A stretch of 64,000 nucleotides of DNA from CAXBID01 sp963815305. GTDB taxonomy: Bacteria; Bacteroidota; Bacteroidia; Flavobacteriales; Flavobacteriaceae. Below are positions 1 to 7,935 of the stretch, piece after piece. The stretch spans positions 1,922,001 through 1,986,000 of the forward strand of contig CAWFFW010000001.1 in NCBI GenBank assembly GCA_963815305.1, written 5' to 3'. The stretch's first letter is position 1. Every line of letters starts with the position of its first letter. Below the pieces are notes generated by a model, which saw only the letters and a list, made by a program, of their open reading frames with translations, made no database searches and was not told where the DNA came from. A program made the position numbers and the translations under genes.

Positions 1-93
1 AAAGCACCAAACAAGGGCTATATATTTTGTAAAAATCATGCACCAATTGTGAATAAAGGAGATGCCATTATTCATATGACAATTGAAGACTAG
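1..93 (+). CDS. C-terminal end of an aspartoacylase/succinylglutamate desuccinylase-like protein (partial)
   Basis: Frame 1 is open from the first base to a TAG at 91-93 and gives 30 residues, including the segments GYIFCKNHAPIV and KGDAIIHM. A closing beta-hairpin with a Gly-Asp-Ala step near the C-terminus resembles the end of the AstE/AspA zinc carboxypeptidase-like family, where the segment usually reads GDALFH or similar. No catalytic residues fall in the visible part, so the family call rests on this tail alone. The gene is cut by the window edge. Confidence 0.4.
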   Translation, partial: KAPNKGYIFCKNHAPIVNKGDAIIHMTIED

Positions 94-167
94 TTGTAAA
101 ATTCAAGAAAAAATTAAAATCTTCTAATTTTGGTTTTTACTCGAAAAGTAATTTAAAATCAAAGCAA

Positions 168-1275
168 ATGAATTTCAAAACAAAAAACTTTTTTGATACA
201 CCAATAAATATGTCAAGATTAGTAAAAAAAAGAAAAGAAGATATAGGTCTTTCCCCTGATGACATGTCTTTTAGAGGAGAGCAAAAAATGGATAAGGTTT
301 TTTTGCGAATGGTTGATTATGACAGTGAAACGCTTCAAGAAAAAGTTATTGATAAAGTTGATACCGTATTAAAACGTCAAAAATATCCAACAGTCACTTG
401 GTTTAATATTGATGGACTTCATGACTCTCATATCATAGAGGATATATCTGATGGGTTTGATTTTGATAAATTGGTACTCGCCGATGTCATGGATGTTTAT
501 GCTAGACCAAAGGTTCACGAATTTAGCAACTGTATTCTACTTTCAATAAAGATGTTACAACAAAATGGAGATACTGGTCATATTTCAGTCGAAAATTTGA
601 GCCTTATTATTACCGAAACAGTACTGTTGTCGTTTCAAGAAAAAAGAGGGGATGTTTTTGAACCTGTAAGAGAGCGGATAAGAAATCAAAAAAAGCGAAT
701 CCGAACTGGTGGCACAGACTATTTGGCTTTTGCTTTATTAGACATTGTCGTAGATAATTATATTTATTTTGTTGGTGTTCTTGGTGAAAAAATTGAAACA
801 CTAGAAGAAACCTTATTACAAGAACCTAGAAAAAGTGTTATTGACGAAATTTATACTTACAAAAGAGAAATGAATTTCTTAAGAAAAAACATTACACCTG
901 CTAAGGAAATGATCTTAGCTTTATCTAAAATAGAATCCGAATTAATTAATGAAAGTTCCCATATTCATTTTAAGGAACTTTTAGATAATATTAGTCAAGC
1001 GATAGATTCATCTGAAACGTATCGAGAAATTCTTTCAGACCAGTTAAATATCTATCATACAACAATCAGTAGTAAGCTGAATGATGTTATGAAGTTTTTA
1101 ACTATTTTCTTCTGTCATTTTTATCCCATTAACATTTATTGCAGGTATTTATGGTACTAATTTCGAAGTATTACCTGAATTAAAATTCAAATACAGTTAT
1201 TTTATAATGCTTGGTATCATGTTTTTTGTGGCCATTGGAATGTTATTATATTTTAAAAAAAGGAAATGGTTATGA
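168..1275 (+). pseudogene. corA: CorA-family magnesium/cobalt transporter, frameshifted before the first membrane helix
   Basis: The reading frame from ATG 168 encodes the long cytoplasmic alpha/beta and helical region of a CorA-type divalent cation channel, then runs into an unrelated tail ending at 1160. Dropping one T from the TTTT run at 1105-1108 restores the expected transmembrane entry (LTISSVIFIPLTF, then AGIYGTNFE) and carries the frame through the second helix to TGA at 1273-1275. The restored segment is the same length as in intact relatives, so a single inserted base is the simplest explanation. The pore signature that is normally GMN reads GTN here. The frameshift would remove both membrane helices. 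It may be a true mutation or a homopolymer sequencing error. Confidence 0.75.
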
Positions 1276-1326
1276 ACACAGTTTTAACATCAAACCAATT
1301 ACAAAAAGTCTCTTTAAAGAAATAAT

Positions 1327-2163
1327 ATGGAAACATTAAAAGGCTTTCTGGAGTTTGAGTTGATTACTTTCGGAAAAAGTACGATTCGCGTTTACACATT
1401 AGTAACAGTTTTAGTGATTTTTATGATTACTAAATTAATATTATGGTTAATTAAGAAAGCTCTTTTTCGTAAAAGTGAGTTCAAAAAACTTGATAAAGGA
1501 AATATCTATGCCTTATTTCAAATCATTAAATATATAGTTTGGGTTATTGCAATTGGTTTAATTCTAGAAACTGTTGGTGTAAAAGTAACCGTATTAATAG
1601 CAGGGTCTGCTGCGCTGCTTGTCGGAATAGGATTGGGTTTGCAACAAACGTTTAATGATATCCTATCTGGTATAATATTACTTTCAGAAAAATCCATTCG
1701 AATAGATGATATTTTAGAAATTGATGGCGATATAGTAAAAATTCAAAGTATTGGACTACGCACATCCAAAGCCTTAAATAGGGACGATATTTCTATCATA
1801 ATTCCTAACTCGTTAATTGCAACCAATAAAGTAATAAATTGGAGTCATCAGGCAGAAATAACACGATTTAAAATTGATGTTGGTGTGGCTTATGGGAGTG
1901 ATGTAGATACCGTTATAAAAATATTAGAAGAAAGTGTGCTTGCAAACCCAAGTACATCAAATCCCAATAGTATTGAAGCTCGATTAATAAATTTTGGGAA
2001 TTCTTCATTAGATTTTCAAGTCCTGTTTTATAGTGAGAATATTTTTGGAATAGAGAAAATTAAAAGTGATATCCGTAAAACTATTAATAAAAAATTTGCT
2101 GAAAACAAGGTGACTATACCTTTTCCTCAAATGGATTTACATTTAAAATCTAAAAGTTATTAA
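1327..2163 (+). CDS. Small-conductance mechanosensitive channel, MscS family
   Basis: The 278-residue protein has the layout of E. coli MscS (286 residues). There are two hydrophobic helices near residues 20-45 and 62-85, then a Gly/Ala-rich pore helix near 90-125 with the segment ALLVGIGLGLQQTFNDILSG. A soluble beta domain follows, with a VKIQSIGLRTSKALN...IIPNS segment typical of the family, and then a cytoplasmic vestibule. Such channels open under membrane tension and release solutes on hypo-osmotic shock in the inner membrane. It lies 51 bp after the restored end of corA on the same strand and may share its transcript. It is intact and unrelated to the polysaccharide genes downstream. 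Confidence 0.93.
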   Translation: METLKGFLEFELITFGKSTIRVYTLVTVLVIFMITKLILWLIKKALFRKSEFKKLDKGNIYALFQIIKYIVWVIAIGLILETVGVKVTVLIAGSAALLVGIGLGLQQTFNDILSGIILLSEKSIRIDDILEIDGDIVKIQSIGLRTSKALNRDDISIIIPNSLIATNKVINWSHQAEITRFKIDVGVAYGSDVDTVIKILEESVLANPSTSNPNSIEARLINFGNSSLDFQVLFYSENIFGIEKIKSDIRKTINKKFAENKVTIPFPQMDLHLKSKSY

Positions 2164-2240
2164 TTAATACTCATATTCTTACACCCTTACAAAATTTACA
2201 TGTAAGATTCAAAATGACAAATACCTGTCACAAGAGTATT

Positions 2241-2492
2241 TCATGAATAAAGTACATTATCCCAATGGTTAATTATTTTGGCATATATAAAATCAGATGA
2301 CATATTAATCAATACGTTAGAGAGTCCTGTTATTTTGCCATGACCTTCTTTTGGTTTTATATTTCCCACAAAAATTCTACCATACTTTGATGCCCTAAAT
2401 TTATCTTGATTAACAGCTTTCCTATTTTTTGTTTCTCGCAACTTCAAACTATTAAAGAATGGAGTATTTACGAAACGTTCTTGGGTATACAC
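2241..2492 (-). CDS. Unrecognised small protein or gene remnant
   Basis: An 83-residue reading frame starts at a GTG. The same frame is open 42 bases further upstream without a clear ATG. The product is basic in its first half (KNRKAVNQDKFRASKYGR) with a more hydrophobic end, and has no signal peptide or motif I can name. It lies alone between mscS and the permease gene. The missing ATG and short length make a decayed gene tail as likely as a functional protein. Confidence 0.25.
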   Translation of the reverse strand: MYTQERFVNTPFFNSLKLRETKNRKAVNQDKFRASKYGRIFVGNIKPKEGHGKITGLSNVLINMSSDFIYAKIINHWDNVLYS

Positions 2493-2573
2493 ATTTAAAA
2501 TCTCGATGATTTTAAGCGGTAACGGTTTAAACTCTTATAAATAAAATGGTGTTTTGCAATACACCCTATCATT

Positions 2574-3989
2574 TTAATTGGCTTTATTCTGAAAGTATTT
2601 ACTAAATACCAAAAACAAAATACCACATAATAACCAAGCGGGTAAGGTTACAAAAGATAAAAACACATCAAATTGAACCGATATAAAATAAAATAATCCA
2701 AAGCTTATAGCCCATGCCCAAAACACAGATTTGTTAAACGATAGATTTGCGACTTCAGCATAGTTTTTTACGATGCCTGCCTTTTTATGGAAAAAATGTT
2801 CAAATACAATGATTGCTCCAAATGGTGCCAAAATAAAGCCATAAAGTGCAACGAAACCTAGAAGTTTCATAGCAAAGGCTGGAAATAATCCAGCTATGGT
2901 GGCTATGGCTCCTGCTAAAATGGTCACTTTGGCCGTTGATAATTTTGGTAAGATCGCCTGAAATGCTAAGCCTGCTCTATAAATAGTAGGGTTGGCTGTG
3001 GTCCACCCTGCTAATACCACGGCTATAATTCCAAAAACGCCTATGGCATTATTGGCCAGAGGCCCTGGAGCCACTGGAGGCGCATCGCCTACACTTAAAA
3101 ATGCTTGAGCTTCTGGAGATTTTAAATATACCGCATATAATAAAGCAGCGGCTATCCAAGCCATATAATGGCCTACATACATTCCTGCTGCAGTTGCCCA
3201 TCCTGCTTTGGCTTTTTTAGCAAACCTAAACACCGATAAGTCGGACATACCAACATGCATCGCCCCGTTTGCAAACCATGACCAAATAACCACATGCCAG
3301 AATGTGAATTTTATTTGTCCGGGAAAAGGCTCTGAGCCTTCTCCCCAAATATTCCAAAAATCAGAAAAACTACTTACCTCTAATTGATTAAGGGCTACAA
3401 CGCCACAAGCCACAAATGCAATAACAATTATAGGCGACATCCAATTGGCTGCCTTGGTTACGGTATCATATCCTCTTGCGGCAATTATGGATATTACGGC
3501 TCCAATTAATATTACTATGATAACCCAAGTAAGCCCATTAGGCATGGTATCTGTTAATTTAGGCATGGGCATATCAAATGGAATACCAACTGCCGTTGCC
3601 GAAACGGTTATCATCGAACCTGCCAAAAAGCAGAATAATATGCCATTAGCTAGATTGTAACCGGTCACTAATTTTTTACCACATATTTTCTCTAATTGAA
3701 AGTATAACGTTAATCTATTTTTTACAGCAATTTCTGCCGTTAAAAATCGCCAGCTTAAAACCGCTAGAAGATTTCCAATAAGCAGCCCAACAATTAAATC
3801 AAAAGCACTAACACCTGCTGTTAAAAATAGTGGCCCAATCATAAACTCGGTACCAGCAGCATGCTCTCCTGCATACATGCCTATAAAACTTTTCCAACCT
3901 TTTAATTTTGACTGAGGTACTGGCGTTCTTTCAAATTCTCCTCCTGCAATGTCTTCAATCACATCTTGTTCAATACTTACTTGGCTCAT
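2574..3989 (-). CDS. NCS1-type (purine-cytosine permease superfamily) cation symporter
   Basis: The 471-residue inner-membrane protein has about 12 hydrophobic segments. A cytoplasmic N-terminus with PVPQSKLKGWKSFIGMYAGEHAAGTEF leads into the first helix, as in NCS1 permeases such as CodB. Members of that family usually carry nucleobases, hydantoins or vitamins with H+ or Na+. Here it is the last gene of a rhamnose operon, 37 bp after the FMN lactate dehydrogenase gene, with no nucleobase gene in sight. I infer a rhamnose-pathway substrate such as L-lactate, L-lactaldehyde-derived acid or rhamnose. The specificity is not visible in the sequence. Confidence 0.8.
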   Translation of the reverse strand: MSQVSIEQDVIEDIAGGEFERTPVPQSKLKGWKSFIGMYAGEHAAGTEFMIGPLFLTAGVSAFDLIVGLLIGNLLAVLSWRFLTAEIAVKNRLTLYFQLEKICGKKLVTGYNLANGILFCFLAGSMITVSATAVGIPFDMPMPKLTDTMPNGLTWVIIVILIGAVISIIAARGYDTVTKAANWMSPIIVIAFVACGVVALNQLEVSSFSDFWNIWGEGSEPFPGQIKFTFWHVVIWSWFANGAMHVGMSDLSVFRFAKKAKAGWATAAGMYVGHYMAWIAAALLYAVYLKSPEAQAFLSVGDAPPVAPGPLANNAIGVFGIIAVVLAGWTTANPTIYRAGLAFQAILPKLSTAKVTILAGAIATIAGLFPAFAMKLLGFVALYGFILAPFGAIIVFEHFFHKKAGIVKNYAEVANLSFNKSVFWAWAISFGLFYFISVQFDVFLSFVTLPAWLLCGILFLVFSKYFQNKAN

Positions 3990-4026
3990 CTTAGTTCGGT
4001 TTAGTTTAATTATTGGTTGATATCAA

Positions 4027-5175
4027 TTATCTTATTAAATGGTCAGGGAAATCGGTAGTTTTTTCACAGCAAAGTTGTTCCATAACTTGTTGTAATTCTG
4101 TTTTTAAAAGTGATATGGTATGATTTCCACCTTTTTTGCCCAGTGCAGAAACACCATACATGAAAGAGCGCCCCATAAACGTGAATTTAGCACCACTGGC
4201 CATGGCTCTTGCAACGTCTGGACCTGAACGGATACCACTGTCCATCATCACTTCTATTTGATCACCATATTTCTCGGCAATAGTCGTTAACGGTTTAATG
4301 GTAGATTGTCCTGCGTCCAATTGGCGTCCACCATGATTGGAAACAATAATACCATCTATACCTAATCGAATGGCTTCTTCGGCATCATACTCTGAGGCAA
4401 CGCCTTTAAGTACCAATTTTCCTTTCCACATATCGCGGATTGGTTTTATTTTTTCTGCATTCAATCTTCCGCTAAAGGTTTGATCCATAAATTTACCTAG
4501 TTGTTTTAAGTCTAATCCCTTTGGCATATAAGGTTTTAAAACCTCAAAACTTGGTATCCCATGCTTTAATGTTTGTAAACTCCAATCGGGCCGTCCGAAT
4601 GCTTGTAAAATATTACTAACATTCATTTTAGGTGGCATTGCCAAACCGTTTCTAATATCTCGTGGTCTGTGTCCAAAACTCGGCACATCACATAATATAA
4701 CTAAAACGGGACATTCAGCCGCTTCTGCTCTTTTAATAATATCATCGCGAAGCCTATCCTCTGTGGGGTGATATAATTGAAACCAGGCCTTGCCTTGGGT
4801 AAGTTCGCTTGCTCGCTCAATACTTGTTGTGGTTACCGTACTCAGGACAAATGGAATGTTATGATCAAAAGCTGCTTTGGCCAAAATTTCTGGCGAATTG
4901 GGCCACATAAGCCCTTGAAGGCCTACTGGAGCGATACCAAATGGCGCATCATACTCAATACCAAATAATTTGGTCTTTAAAGAAGAGCCATGATGTTTTC
5001 GTAAATAATTAGGCTTTAATTGTACCTCGCGAAGTTCGGACGTATTACGGCGCAAATTAACGTCTTCATTACAACCTCCATCCAAATATTCAAAAGCGAA
5101 TTTTGGGATTTTTTGTTGTGCTCGTGTTCTTAAATCATCAATAGAGGGGTAACGCGTATCTATTTTTATGTCCAT
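4027..5175 (-). CDS. lldD: FMN-dependent alpha-hydroxy-acid dehydrogenase, probable L-lactate dehydrogenase
   Basis: The 382-residue protein spans the whole FMN-binding TIM barrel of the lactate dehydrogenase/glycolate oxidase family. The N-terminal part has FAFEYLDGGCNEDVNLRRN. The active-site segment SNHGGRQLD near residue 285 supplies the catalytic His and substrate-binding Arg. KGVASEYDAEEA and a GIRSGPDVARAMASGA phosphate-binding loop bind FMN. In this operon it would oxidise L-lactate, made from L-lactaldehyde by the fusion enzyme encoded first in the operon, to pyruvate at the membrane. The start is 6 bp from the kinase stop, so the two are probably co-translated. Other short-chain 2-hydroxy acids are possible substrates. 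Confidence 0.88.
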   Translation of the reverse strand: MDIKIDTRYPSIDDLRTRAQQKIPKFAFEYLDGGCNEDVNLRRNTSELREVQLKPNYLRKHHGSSLKTKLFGIEYDAPFGIAPVGLQGLMWPNSPEILAKAAFDHNIPFVLSTVTTTSIERASELTQGKAWFQLYHPTEDRLRDDIIKRAEAAECPVLVILCDVPSFGHRPRDIRNGLAMPPKMNVSNILQAFGRPDWSLQTLKHGIPSFEVLKPYMPKGLDLKQLGKFMDQTFSGRLNAEKIKPIRDMWKGKLVLKGVASEYDAEEAIRLGIDGIIVSNHGGRQLDAGQSTIKPLTTIAEKYGDQIEVMMDSGIRSGPDVARAMASGAKFTFMGRSFMYGVSALGKKGGNHTISLLKTELQQVMEQLCCEKTTDFPDHLIR

Positions 5176-5181
5176 ATGTTT

Positions 5182-6552
5182 TTATTTTACAATAAAAGGC
5201 ACGTGTTTTTTTAGTGCATAATTTTGTTTTAAAAATTTAGAGTTTAGCTTATTATCTGAAATTGAAATGGCAGCACCCAGTGCAGAACCTAGTGAGGCGT
5301 CTGTGGTACTTAGTTTCTTATCTCTAAAATGATGAGACAATAACTTGATATAGATATCATTGTTGCTAAAACCGCCATCTACATATATTCTTGCAATATT
5401 ATCTGTACCTAAAGCTTCTTTGATACACTTGATCTGAATCAATACAAGTTCCGTCATTAACTGATGGTATGCATGCTCATATTTATGATATGTAATATGT
5501 GTTTTTTTAGGCATGTTTTCATCGGCAATACTCTCCCATTTAAAACAATACTCAAAATCTTGAACGATTTCAAAATAGGTGTCGTAGTCAAATTTGATGC
5601 TGCGATGATAATCTTGGGATACACCAAAATGCTTATCCAGTTTAGCGACCTGAATCTTATATTCATTTCCTAAAAAGATACGGGTTGCCTTTACGGGCTT
5701 ACCGTTAATACGCATATAATTAAGCGTATCTTTAACATAAATATCATCTGAAATAGCGTTTTCTGCAAACGGGTTGAAAACAATACTCCAAGTACCCGTT
5801 GAGACTAAAACAAATTTTTTCTTAATACTTCTTACATAAGGGAGCAATGCCGCGGAACTATCATGAATACCAACGCCTATTTTTATACGACTCCCATTGT
5901 AGTTCATATTAATGCTAGTTTCGGTTGAAACTATTGGAGGTAAAATCTTATTAAGTCCCTCTTTGTACACCCAATTATGATAATCTTTTTTTCCAAAATC
6001 CCATAAGGCCGTATGGCAACCAATACTCGTATATTCACTTATTGGAATACCTGTGAATATATAACTTAAGTACTGCGGTAGGTGTAAAGAATATTTTATG
6101 TTTTTGTAAATTTCTGGTTTTGTATTTTTTAACCAGTACAATTGCAACCCTGAGTTTAACATACTCAAATCGGCACATCCCGTATCTTTTAAAAAATCTT
6201 CTTTGGGGCCGTATGCTTTAAAGAAAGACGAAACGATATGCTCAGGTAATGGCTTGGTATAATTATAAAGTGGTGTTAATGGGTTTCCATCTTCATCAAT
6301 ATGCACAAAACTAGCACCATAAGTTGAGAAGTTTATAGCTTTTACATCAAATTCTTCTGCTTCAAGAATTCTATTAAAAACCTGTTTTAGCCATTTTTGT
6401 AATTCAGGAAGGTTTTCGGTGGGATGCCCATCTTCGTCTTGAATTTCATCAAAGGATATATATTCTTTATGGACTTCGTTAAAGTTCTTATCGAATAGAA
6501 AAAACTTTTTATTGGTCTTGCCAATATCAAAAACTGCAGTTACCTTTTTCAT
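5182..6552 (-). CDS. FGGY-family sugar kinase, probable L-rhamnulokinase
   Basis: The 456-residue protein has the two-domain actin-like fold of FGGY kinases. An N-terminal phosphate-1 loop reads FDIGKTNKKFFLFD, a central ATP-binding motif STGTWSIVFNPF lies near residue 250, and a C-terminal adenosine motif reads YVDGGFSNNDIYIKLL. It should phosphorylate L-rhamnulose to L-rhamnulose 1-phosphate in the cytoplasm. It sits between the isomerase gene (10 bp gap) and the lactate dehydrogenase gene (6 bp gap). It is not a close copy of the E. coli RhaB type, so the substrate is assigned mainly from operon position. L-fuculose would be the main alternative. Confidence 0.85.
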   Translation of the reverse strand: MKKVTAVFDIGKTNKKFFLFDKNFNEVHKEYISFDEIQDEDGHPTENLPELQKWLKQVFNRILEAEEFDVKAINFSTYGASFVHIDEDGNPLTPLYNYTKPLPEHIVSSFFKAYGPKEDFLKDTGCADLSMLNSGLQLYWLKNTKPEIYKNIKYSLHLPQYLSYIFTGIPISEYTSIGCHTALWDFGKKDYHNWVYKEGLNKILPPIVSTETSINMNYNGSRIKIGVGIHDSSAALLPYVRSIKKKFVLVSTGTWSIVFNPFAENAISDDIYVKDTLNYMRINGKPVKATRIFLGNEYKIQVAKLDKHFGVSQDYHRSIKFDYDTYFEIVQDFEYCFKWESIADENMPKKTHITYHKYEHAYHQLMTELVLIQIKCIKEALGTDNIARIYVDGGFSNNDIYIKLLSHHFRDKKLSTTDASLGSALGAAISISDNKLNSKFLKQNYALKKHVPFIVK

Positions 6553-6562
6553 GTTTGAAAGA

Positions 6563-7843
6563 TTAAAGCCCTGTAGCTACCGTGTTTTTACCCCTTTCTT
6601 TAATAAGTCCGTCTCTAACTTGTAAAGTTCTGTAAGCATTGATTGGATTTAAAACACCGCCGCTATTTAAACGTGCTTTTTCCAGTAATGGTCTCACATC
6701 TGTTCTGTAAGCGCTTTGTAAAATTTCTTGACATTTTACAACATCGTTATCTAACTGTGCTGCTTTTAAAGCCGATTGGTCTATAAGCATGGCTTTTGCA
6801 TAGGCTTCTTGAATGGCTTCTAGAGATTGTATTAAATCTTCTAAGGGATCTTTTACGTTATGGCTCGCATCGATCATCCACGCTAAATCTGGATTTTGTG
6901 GATTGTTTTGCATCCCATAAACCAATTCATTAAAAATTAGAAACAAGGCGTATGGTTTGATACTTCCTACCGTTAAATCGTCATCGCCATATTTACTGTC
7001 ATTAAAGTGAAAACCTCCCAGCTTTCCTTTTAATTGTAAGATAGATACAATTTGTTCAATGTTGCTATTTGGTAAATGGTGGCCTAAATCTACAAGGGTA
7101 AAGGCTTTATCGCCACAGCCATTGGCTAGCATTAATGAGGCGCCCCAATCTTGAATTACCGTACTGTAAAAGTTGGGCTCGTAAGGCTTGTATTCGATAA
7201 GCAATTTCCAATCGTCTGGTATCCCTTTATAAATAGCTATTAAACTGTCTTGGGTGTTTTGAAACGCCGTTTGAAAGTTGTTTTGACCTGGAAAACAAGA
7301 CCCGTCTGCCAACCAAACCGTTAAACTTTTTGATCCTAATTTGTTCCCTATATTAATAACCTCTAAATTATGTTGTATGGCTTGTTCTCTAACCGCTTGA
7401 CTCGTATTACTTAAAGATCCATATTTATAACTTTCTTGAGCGCCTTTTTGGTCTTGAAATGTGTTAGAGTTTACAGAATCGAACGTTATATTCAATCCAT
7501 CTGCTTGCTCTTTTATGGCCTTATAATCTGAAGGAATATCCCAAGGGATATGTAACGACACTGCTCCTGCTGTTTGTGTTAAAGCATGTAAAATACCAAC
7601 ATCATCTAGTTTTTGTTCTAAACTTGATGGTTCTCCATAAAAAGAAAAACGCCCAAAACGCGTACCTCCAGCACCTAGCGCCCAACTGGGTATAGCCACT
7701 TGAAATGCTGCCAGTTTGGAAACGATAGCTGTAACATCGTGTCCGTTTTTAGTTAATTGATTTGCTATATAATCAAAGTTTTCATGGTGCTCTACCAATC
7801 TACTTTTATTAACACTTTCTACTTGCCCTTTATCTATTTTCAT
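6563..7843 (-). CDS. rhaI: L-rhamnose isomerase (RhaI-like sugar isomerase)
   Basis: The 426-residue protein resembles the Pseudomonas/Bacillus-type L-rhamnose isomerase, a metal-dependent TIM-barrel enzyme that converts L-rhamnose to L-rhamnulose. Visible landmarks are FGRFSFYGEPSS, a metal-ligand segment LLIEYKPYEPNF (Glu), VDLGHHLPNSNIEQ, and GGFHFNDSKYGDDDL with the His and Asp ligands. The end, GVLNPINAYR, is also family-like. It follows the fusion gene after a 92-bp gap that holds a strong hairpin, and precedes the kinase by 10 bp. Length and motifs look intact. Confidence 0.9.
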   Translation of the reverse strand: MKIDKGQVESVNKSRLVEHHENFDYIANQLTKNGHDVTAIVSKLAAFQVAIPSWALGAGGTRFGRFSFYGEPSSLEQKLDDVGILHALTQTAGAVSLHIPWDIPSDYKAIKEQADGLNITFDSVNSNTFQDQKGAQESYKYGSLSNTSQAVREQAIQHNLEVINIGNKLGSKSLTVWLADGSCFPGQNNFQTAFQNTQDSLIAIYKGIPDDWKLLIEYKPYEPNFYSTVIQDWGASLMLANGCGDKAFTLVDLGHHLPNSNIEQIVSILQLKGKLGGFHFNDSKYGDDDLTVGSIKPYALFLIFNELVYGMQNNPQNPDLAWMIDASHNVKDPLEDLIQSLEAIQEAYAKAMLIDQSALKAAQLDNDVVKCQEILQSAYRTDVRPLLEKARLNSGGVLNPINAYRTLQVRDGLIKERGKNTVATGL

Positions 7844-7866
7844 ATGGTTCTACTTTTTTTTAAAAG

Positions 7867-7905
7867 AAACTTCCACAAATTCATCATTAAAACTTGTGGA
7901 AGTTT
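7867..7905 (-). promoter_or_regulatory. Intercistronic hairpin between the fusion gene and rhaI
   Basis: AAACTTCCACAA at 7867-7878 pairs perfectly with TTGTGGAAGTTT at 7894-7905 (12-bp stem, 15-nt loop). On the transcribed strand it is followed by CTTTTAAAAAAAAG, not a clean U-run. A partial terminator or mRNA-processing/stability element that uncouples the first gene from the rest of the operon is more likely than a full stop. Confidence 0.55.
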
Positions 7906-7935
7906 AAAACTAAACTAACTCAAATTACTCATGTT

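Noticed and set aside
610..801. Minus-strand reading frame inside corA, and many similar frames opposite other large genes
   Set aside because: They lie in the shadow of well-supported genes, show no domains or signals, and have no promoter or coupling.
2574..3989. Calling the NCS1 protein a nucleobase permease
   Set aside because: The family match is real, but the operon is entirely rhamnose/lactate catabolism with no nucleobase gene, so I left the substrate open.
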